Shown here piece after piece: positions 40,572 to 45,581 of a stretch of DNA of 45,581 nucleotides. The notes under the pieces were generated by a model. The model worked only from the letters and a program-made list of their open reading frames with translations, did not search any database and was not told where the DNA came from. The position numbers and the translations under genes are program-made. Within the stretch, counting starts at the first letter, position 1. Each line of letters begins with the position of its first letter. This DNA comes from CAYLUN01 sp964386865 (GTDB lineage: Bacteria; Verrucomicrobiota; Kiritimatiellia; RFP12; UBA1067): NCBI GenBank assembly GCA_964386865.1, contig CAYLUN010000046.1, forward strand, positions 1 to 45,581, written 5' to 3'.

Positions 40572-43400
40572 ATGAGTGACTTGACAACCTGTTCGCGCTG
40601 CGGCAAGCCGGCGCCCCGCCGTGAGCTGCTGGGGCTGTGCCCGGGCTGCCTGCTGGCGGCCGGGCTCGGCAGCGTGGCGGACGCCACGGCGGCCGGGCCT
40701 GCCGCCCGCTTTACCCCGCCCGCGGCGTCGGAGCTTGCGCCGCTGTTTCCGCAACTCGAGATCACGGGGCTGCTCGGCTGCGGCGGCATGGGCGCGGTCT
40801 ATCAGGCGCGGCAGACCAACCTTGACCGGCCGGTCGCGCTGAAGATCCTGCCGCCGGATATCGGCCGCGAGCCGGCTTTCGCGGAGCGGTTCGCCCGCGA
40901 GGCCCGGGCGCTGGCCAAGCTCAGTCACCCGAACATCGTCACCCTTTACGAATTCGGCCAGACCGGCGATCTGTTCTACTTTCTCATGGAGTACGTGGAC
41001 GGCGTCAACCTGGGGCAGCTGATCCGCGACGGCCGCGTCAGCCCGCGCGAGGCGCTGGCGGTCGTGCCGCAGATCTGCGACGCGCTCCAGTACGCGCACG
41101 ATGCCGGGATCGTGCACCGCGACATCAAGCCCGAGAACATCCTGCTCGACCGCCGCGGGCGCGTGAAGGTCGCGGACTTCGGCCTGGCGAAGCTGGTCGG
41201 CCAAAGTGGCGCGGGTGTCCCGCCCCTGAACGACACGCGTATTTTGCCCGTTCCGCCCAAAGCCACGGCCGCCAGTCTGGTCATGGGCACGCCGGCCTAC
41301 ATGGCGCCCGAGCAGCGCGAGCGCCCGTCCGAGGTCGACCACCGCGCGGATATCTACTCGCTCGGCGTGGTCTTCTACCAGATGCTCACAGGCGAGCTGC
41401 CCGGCGCCTCGCTCGTGCCCCCCTCGAAGAAGGTGACGCTCGACGTGCGCCTCGACGAGGTCGTGCTGCGCGCGCTGGAACAGCGTCCCGAGCGGCGCTA
41501 CCAGCAGGCGAGCGAGGTCAAGACGATGGTCGAGACCCTCGCGTCGACGGGGGCGCTCGAGCGGGAGGCGGCGCCCTCTGCGGCCAGCAGAGACTTGCCG
41601 GCGCGCACGCCGTGGCGGCACGTCGTCATCGTGGGCCGGCGCGGCGGGAAGGCGGTTGTCGTATGGCCGAATGTGGCGCTGGCGTTCCTGGCTGTTTTGG
41701 CCGTTGTCGAGTTCGGCGGCGCACTCGCCTGCTGGCTTTTTGGCGGCAGCATGGGCGTTCGTGCTGCGGCAGTGGGCGTGCTGCTGTCGGTGATGGCAGT
41801 CGGCGTCGGCCTTCGCCGGGCGCGAACGACTCCTCTGGCCCGGTTGGTGGACCTGGGTTCGCCGTCAGACTCGCGTCCCCTCTGGCAGCCGCCGGCATCG
41901 GGGTGGGGGTGGCTGGTCGGCAAGGTGTTCGGCCTCACGTTCACGTCGCCTGCGGCCTACGCGTGCGCCAATCTTTCGGCGTTCGGTTTCTTGGGGGCGC
42001 TCGGATTTCTGAGCAGACTGCCGGTGCCCGGCGCCCAGCATGCAGCCTGCCTCTACGGATTGTGCGGATTCTTCGGGCTGATCGGCCTCGCACACATCGT
42101 GGAGTTCGGCGCGCGGGCGCGCCGCGGCCGCACGCCGCCGCAGGTGGACGAGCGGTGCGGCGCAGGGCCGAGCGCCGCGCTCGCCGCGTTCGCGCTGTGC
42201 TACGCGCTGCTGCTCCTCCTTCTGTATCACACGGCGTCCGAGCTGCCCGAGCGGGTGGCGACGCACTTCGGCTCCGAGGGCCGCGCCAACGGCTGGATGA
42301 GCCGGCGCGGATACCTGATCTTCGAGGGCGTCTTTCCGCTCGCGATCGGGTTGTTCTTCCTGGGGCTGTCGTCGCTGATCCGCGTGTTTCCGGCGAGCTT
42401 GATCAATATTCCGCGCAAGGATTTTTGGCTCGTGCCTGAGCGGCGCTCGCTAGCCGCTGGCATCATCCGCAACTATCTGACGGGGCTGGCCGCCCTGATG
42501 ACGCTCTACTTCGGCGGGCTGCACGTGCTGACGCTCGAGGCGAACCGCGTCCAGCCGACGCAGCTTCCGATGGGCGGGATGCTGCTGGTGGTGATGGCCT
42601 TCCTCATCGCGCTGATGCTTTGGGTGATCGCGCTGCTGATGCGCTTCGCGGAGACGGGCGAGGGCCAGGTGGCCGCCTGTGCGCCACAGGCGGCGCCCGT
42701 TCGCAAGGGCTGGCGCTGGCGGAAGAAGGCGCTCGAAGTCGCGGCCGGGGTTGTAATCGCCCTCGCGCTGAAGCAGTGGGTGGTTGGCGCCTACACGATC
42801 AAGGGCGACTCTCTTGCGCCCGAGGTTCCCGCGGGCAGCTACGTTCTCGCGTGGAAGCCTACGCAGAGTTTCAGCGCGGGAGACCTAGTCGTCTACCGGC
42901 AAGAAGGCCAGTTCTTTGCCGGGAGAGTCAGCGGGGTGACGTCGGCGTGCGTCTTCGTCAACCGCAACGGTACGGCCGACTTCCAAGTGGGGCGCGCCGT
43001 GCTCTGCGGGCGCATCGTCACGGTTCTGTGGCGCGGGACTCGAAGAGGCGCCGCGCCACGGGAGGTCGTCAGCGGAGCGACCGATCACTCGGCGGGCCGC
43101 GGCGCTCACTCTCCCGCCGCAGCCACGAACGCTCAGGCGCTGCCTCCAGCCGACAACGGGCTCGGCGACGCGCTCTCCCAAGTGGCTGGCGCCGCGGCGG
43201 CGCAGGAACTCAGGCGGGTTCAGGCGCCCTCGACGCCGGAGGGGCTGCAGCGCTATGCGGACTTCAAGGCTGGAAAGGCGAACGCCGCCCCTGAATACAC
43301 GAAGGGGCAATACCGGACAGCTGTAGCCATCGTGGAGGAGCCCCCCGCGCTGACGGATCGTCTTGCCGACTCCGCCACAAGGGAAAGGAAAATAGAATGA
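40572..43400 (+). CDS. Zinc-ribbon Ser/Thr protein kinase fused to DUF1648-like membrane domain and S26-like signal-peptidase domain
   Basis: The 942-residue product begins with a zinc ribbon (Cys7, 10, 23, 26) and an active-looking Hanks kinase (about 62-335): GLLGCGGMGAVYQAR, ALK91, HRDIKPEN (182-189), DFGLAK (202-207), GTPAYMAPEQ. Several membrane spans follow from about 360. ELPERVATHFGSEGRANGW (about 557) matches DUF1648, whose members are found in SdpI-type proteins. The last part (about 735-830) resembles type I signal peptidase: GAYTIKGDSLAPEVPAGSYVL with Ser747. The usual catalytic Lys in the KRV segment is replaced (FFAGRVSG), so it may be inactive. The C-terminal 100 residues are low-complexity. 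The ATG 40572 has GGAGG upstream. It is coupled to an ankyrin lipoprotein and a sigma factor. Confidence 0.82.
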   Translation: MSDLTTCSRCGKPAPRRELLGLCPGCLLAAGLGSVADATAAGPAARFTPPAASELAPLFPQLEITGLLGCGGMGAVYQARQTNLDRPVALKILPPDIGREPAFAERFAREARALAKLSHPNIVTLYEFGQTGDLFYFLMEYVDGVNLGQLIRDGRVSPREALAVVPQICDALQYAHDAGIVHRDIKPENILLDRRGRVKVADFGLAKLVGQSGAGVPPLNDTRILPVPPKATAASLVMGTPAYMAPEQRERPSEVDHRADIYSLGVVFYQMLTGELPGASLVPPSKKVTLDVRLDEVVLRALEQRPERRYQQASEVKTMVETLASTGALEREAAPSAASRDLPARTPWRHVVIVGRRGGKAVVVWPNVALAFLAVLAVVEFGGALACWLFGGSMGVRAAAVGVLLSVMAVGVGLRRARTTPLARLVDLGSPSDSRPLWQPPASGWGWLVGKVFGLTFTSPAAYACANLSAFGFLGALGFLSRLPVPGAQHAACLYGLCGFFGLIGLAHIVEFGARARRGRTPPQVDERCGAGPSAALAAFALCYALLLLLLYHTASELPERVATHFGSEGRANGWMSRRGYLIFEGVFPLAIGLFFLGLSSLIRVFPASLINIPRKDFWLVPERRSLAAGIIRNYLTGLAALMTLYFGGLHVLTLEANRVQPTQLPMGGMLLVVMAFLIALMLWVIALLMRFAETGEGQVAACAPQAAPVRKGWRWRKKALEVAAGVVIALALKQWVVGAYTIKGDSLAPEVPAGSYVLAWKPTQSFSAGDLVVYRQEGQFFAGRVSGVTSACVFVNRNGTADFQVGRAVLCGRIVTVLWRGTRRGAAPREVVSGATDHSAGRGAHSPAAATNAQALPPADNGLGDALSQVAGAAAAQELRRVQAPSTPEGLQRYADFKAGKANAAPEYTKGQYRTAVAIVEEPPALTDRLADSATRERKIE

Positions 43401-43975
43401 AGAAGACGACGCAGAAGCTGGTTTGTATGCTCGTCGGGGCGCAGCTGCTTCTGGGCGTGTTCCTCCTCGCGTCCACAGGTTGTCGGAGCCTCCATCGAGC
43501 CGCACGCGAAGGGGATGCCGCCGCCGTCGAGCGGCTTCTCGCGCGCGGGCGTGATCCCAACGAGCGGAGCTGGCGGAACTCGCGTCCGCTGCTCGAAGCC
43601 GCGGCGGGCGGCCATCTCGCCGTCGTGAAACTCTTGGTCGAGAAGGGGGCTGACGTCAACCAGCAGGGGGATTGCTGGCTGGGGCCGCTGCACCTCGCGG
43701 CGTACGGGGGACATGCCGACGTCGTCACGTATCTCTTGGAGCGGGGTGCCGACGTGTCGCTGTTCGGGCACGACAAGCCCCTGCACATGGCCGCGCGCGG
43801 CGGGCACGTGAACGTCGCCCGTATCCTTCTGGAACACAAGGCCGACGTCAATGCCAAGGGCATGGATGAGGCGACTGCGCTGGACGTTGCCAGCGAGAGC
43901 GGACAGGCGGACGTGGCGGCGTTCCTGCTGCGATCCGGGGCCGTTCGTACACAGCGGGGAGCGCAAGCGGAATGA
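43397..43975 (+). CDS. Ankyrin-repeat lipoprotein-like protein
   Basis: The 192-residue protein has an N-terminal hydrophobic stretch (LVGAQLLLGVFLLASTGC) ending in a lipobox-like Cys29. Four to five ankyrin repeats run to the end: LHRAAREGDAAAVERLLARG, LLEAAAGGHLAVVKLLVEKG, LHLAAYGGHADVVTYLLERG and so on. Ankyrin repeats bind proteins. If lipidated it would face the periplasm. It starts by an ATGA overlap with the kinase gene and ends in an ATGA overlap with the sigma factor gene, so all three are made together. A role as an extracytoplasmic regulator or sensor for the pair is inferred from this coupling. Confidence 0.85.
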   Translation: MKKTTQKLVCMLVGAQLLLGVFLLASTGCRSLHRAAREGDAAAVERLLARGRDPNERSWRNSRPLLEAAAGGHLAVVKLLVEKGADVNQQGDCWLGPLHLAAYGGHADVVTYLLERGADVSLFGHDKPLHMAARGGHVNVARILLEHKADVNAKGMDEATALDVASESGQADVAAFLLRSGAVRTQRGAQAE

Positions 43976-44733
43976 AGCGCGAGTCGCTTGAGGCGGGAGC
44001 GCAGGAAGCGGGCAATCCGCCCGCGCGGCGCGAGGTCTTCGTGACCACGCGCTGGACGGTCGTGCTCGCGGCGGGCCGCACGAACGACACGGACGGCTCG
44101 CGGGCTGCGCTGGGGGAGCTGTGCCAGGCCTACTGGTTCCCGCTCTACGCCTATGTCCGGCGGCGCGGCTACGGCTCGCACGACGCCGAAGACCGGGTGC
44201 AGGGGTTCTTCGCCCGCCTGATCCGGCTGAACTCGGTGTCGGAGCTGAGCCGCGAGAAGGGCCGCTTCCGCGCGTTCCTGCTCGCAGGGCTGAAGCACTA
44301 CCTGGCGGACGAGTGGGACCGCGAGTCCGCCGCCAAGCGCGACGTGCGCCGGACGGTGTCGTGGGACGCGCTGGAGGCCGAGCAGCGCTACGCCTCGGAG
44401 CCGGCCGACCGGCTGACGCCCGAGCGGCTCTACGAGCGGCAGTGGGCGCTGGCGCTGCTGGAGGGCGTCATCCGCCGCCTGCGCGGCGAGTATGAGGCGG
44501 CGGGCAAGGGCGGACTGTTCGCCGCGCTGCAAGCTGCGGTGACCGGCGGCGCGGTCGACTACGGGGATCTCGCGGAACGGCTGGGCCAGTCGGAAGGCGC
44601 GCTGCGCGTGGCGGTCCACCGGCTGCGGCAGCGCTACCGTCAGATTCTGCGCGAGGAGATCGCCCATACGGTGGCGCGCGAGGAGGACGTCGAGACGGAG
44701 CTGGCCGATCTGCGCCGCGTGCTGGCCAACTGA
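43972..44733 (+). CDS. ECF-type RNA polymerase sigma factor of the planctomycete/verrucomicrobial group
   Basis: The 253-residue protein shows region 2 with FVTTRWTVVLAAG, LCQAYWFPLYAYVRRRGY and DAEDRVQGFFARLIR, then EKGRFRAFLLAGLKHYLADEWDRE. These are hallmarks of an extended ECF sigma group common in Planctomycetes and Verrucomicrobia. Region 4 is SEGALRVAVHRLRQRYRQILREEI, the helix-turn-helix for -35 recognition. Members are often encoded beside zinc-ribbon Ser/Thr kinases like the one upstream here, which are thought to control them. Translation is coupled to the ankyrin gene (ATGA). An intrinsic terminator follows 45 bases after the stop. Confidence 0.92.
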   Translation: MKRESLEAGAQEAGNPPARREVFVTTRWTVVLAAGRTNDTDGSRAALGELCQAYWFPLYAYVRRRGYGSHDAEDRVQGFFARLIRLNSVSELSREKGRFRAFLLAGLKHYLADEWDRESAAKRDVRRTVSWDALEAEQRYASEPADRLTPERLYERQWALALLEGVIRRLRGEYEAAGKGGLFAALQAAVTGGAVDYGDLAERLGQSEGALRVAVHRLRQRYRQILREEIAHTVAREEDVETELADLRRVLAN

Positions 44734-44778
44734 GGCCGATGCCGGAACGAAACAGGACTCAGCCCGGCCATACGGTGC

Positions 44779-44802
44779 GGCCCCGTCGGGCCTCTTTTTT
44801 TT
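44779..44802 (+). terminator. Intrinsic terminator of the kinase-ankyrin-sigma operon
   Basis: The stem GGCCC (44779-44783) with GGGCC (44788-44792) closes a four-base loop. It is followed by TC and eight T's (44795-44802). A second imperfect stem-loop with its own T-run lies directly downstream (44804-44826). Confidence 0.75.
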
Positions 44803-44895
44803 CGACTTCCCTTTTTTTCAGGGAGTCCGTATCATCTCGAAAACTAGTGACGAGTTGCGTGCGGTTGCGCAGCCGAGCGTGAAGGGGTCTCACAC

Positions 44896-45581
44896 ATGAA
44901 CGAGTCGATTGTCAATCCGGGTCTGGGCACACTGATCTTCGTTTTGGGCGGTCTGGCGGGCGCGGTATTCTACCTGCCGCTGAAGCGCGAGAAGAACTGG
45001 GCGTGGGAGAGCTATTGGCTGTTCTACGCGATCTTCGCCTTGGTGGTCGCCCCGTGGCTGCTGGCCTTCGCGAAGTGCCCGAACGTGCTGGACGTCCTGA
45101 AGCAGGCGCCGTCGAAGGAGCTGTGGACCTGTTACCTGTGCGGCGCGGCGTGGGGCTTTGGCGGGCTGACGTGGGGCCTGATGATCCGCTATCTGGGCGT
45201 GGGGCTGGGGCTCGCGATCGGCTGCGGCATCTGTTCGGCGGCGGGCACGCTGATACCCAAGATCCTCACGGGCACGTTCGGCGAGCTGCTGCAGCCGGGC
45301 GCGGGCATCGTCTCGCTGGCGGGCGTGATCGTGTCGCTTGTCGGCATCGTGCTGGTGGGCCTGGCGGGCATGTCGAAGGAGGGCGAGTTGCCCGAGGAGG
45401 CAAAGAAGAAGGCCGTTGAGGAGTACGATTTCAAGAAGGGCATCCTCGTGGCGATCTTCTCCGGCTTCGCGAGCGCGGGCCTGGGCTTCGGCCTGCAGGG
45501 CGGCAAGGCGATGGAGGCCTTGGCGTTGCAGGGCGGCACGGCCACGGCGTGGAAGGGCATGCCGGTGCTGGTGATGTGCCT
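44896..45581 (+). CDS. rhaT: L-rhamnose/proton symporter RhaT family, partial (runs off right edge)
   Basis: The first 228 codons from ATG 44896 encode a protein with regularly spaced membrane spans. [31 protein letters not shown] closely parallels the RhaT start ([25 protein letters not shown]). [29 protein letters not shown] parallels [54 protein letters not shown] also matches. RhaT imports L-rhamnose with protons across the inner membrane. This fits a bacterium that breaks down rhamnose-containing polysaccharides. No strong ribosome site is visible (GGGG at about -11). The C-terminal part is outside the window. Confidence 0.9.
   Translation, partial: [228 protein letters not shown]

Noticed and set aside
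42780..43030. Active signal peptidase I
   Set aside because: The Ser is present, but the catalytic Lys segment reads GRVSG, and the domain is the tail of a kinase, so a functional peptidase cannot be supported.

Overview
This is a GC-rich (roughly two-thirds G+C by eye), gene-dense bacterial window with 30 complete or nearly complete genes, one gene cut by each edge among 32 loci, and one transposase remnant. No rRNA, tRNA or CRISPR array was seen. A planctomycete/verrucomicrobial-type ECF sigma factor coupled to a zinc-ribbon Ser/Thr kinase, a tricorn-type protease, many secreted carbohydrate-active proteins and Gram-negative outer-membrane machinery point to the PVC superphylum, most plausibly Verrucomicrobiota/Kiritimatiellota. 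That assignment is inference from gene content.

Left part (1-11510): a RelB/DinJ-type antitoxin cut by the window edge; an IS91-family transposase remnant fused to a tyrosine-recombinase N-terminus; a secreted tricorn-like protease; a secreted SGNH hydrolase whose motif order looks circularly permuted; a PAS-GGDEF-HD-GYP c-di-GMP enzyme on the other strand; then a three-gene run of NodB-like deacetylase, right-handed beta-helix protein and second NodB-like deacetylase.

Centre (11736-24372, all minus strand): two operons. The first (promoter near 20200) encodes a PilZ-GT2 polysaccharide synthase resembling HasA/NodC, a membrane-anchored degenerate deacetylase, a 1494-residue TPR/beta-barrel export protein and a small thioredoxin-like ferredoxin. 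It looks like a c-di-GMP-controlled exopolysaccharide system in which the deacetylase domains have lost their metal ligands. The second (promoter near 24460 plus a perfect 14-bp palindrome) encodes lysine 2,3-aminomutase with two ATP-grasp ligases, one fused to a GNAT acetyltransferase. This set could make an acylated, beta-lysine-containing small peptide.

Right part (24510-45581): a clan-A glycosidase, threonine deaminase (ilvA), a third NodB-like protein, a run of four small lipoproteins (at least three of them paralogous), a GH16 glucanase-like enzyme and a glycerophosphodiester phosphodiesterase. Next come a plus-strand operon (PEP/pyruvate-binding protein, PlsY, an acyltransferase-aminotransferase fusion, CdsA) that suggests a lipid-head-group pathway, and a translationally coupled kinase - ankyrin lipoprotein - sigma factor operon ending at a clear intrinsic terminator. 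The window closes inside a RhaT-type rhamnose/H+ symporter gene.

Three copies of a 23-bp GC-rich element lie around ilvA and the third NodB gene, and a 7-bp iterated repeat lies between the two ATP-grasp genes. The best candidates for undescribed biology are the PilZ-HAS-like exopolysaccharide operon, the KamA/ATP-grasp operon, the permuted SGNH hydrolase and the acyltransferase-aminotransferase/PlsY/CdsA operon.
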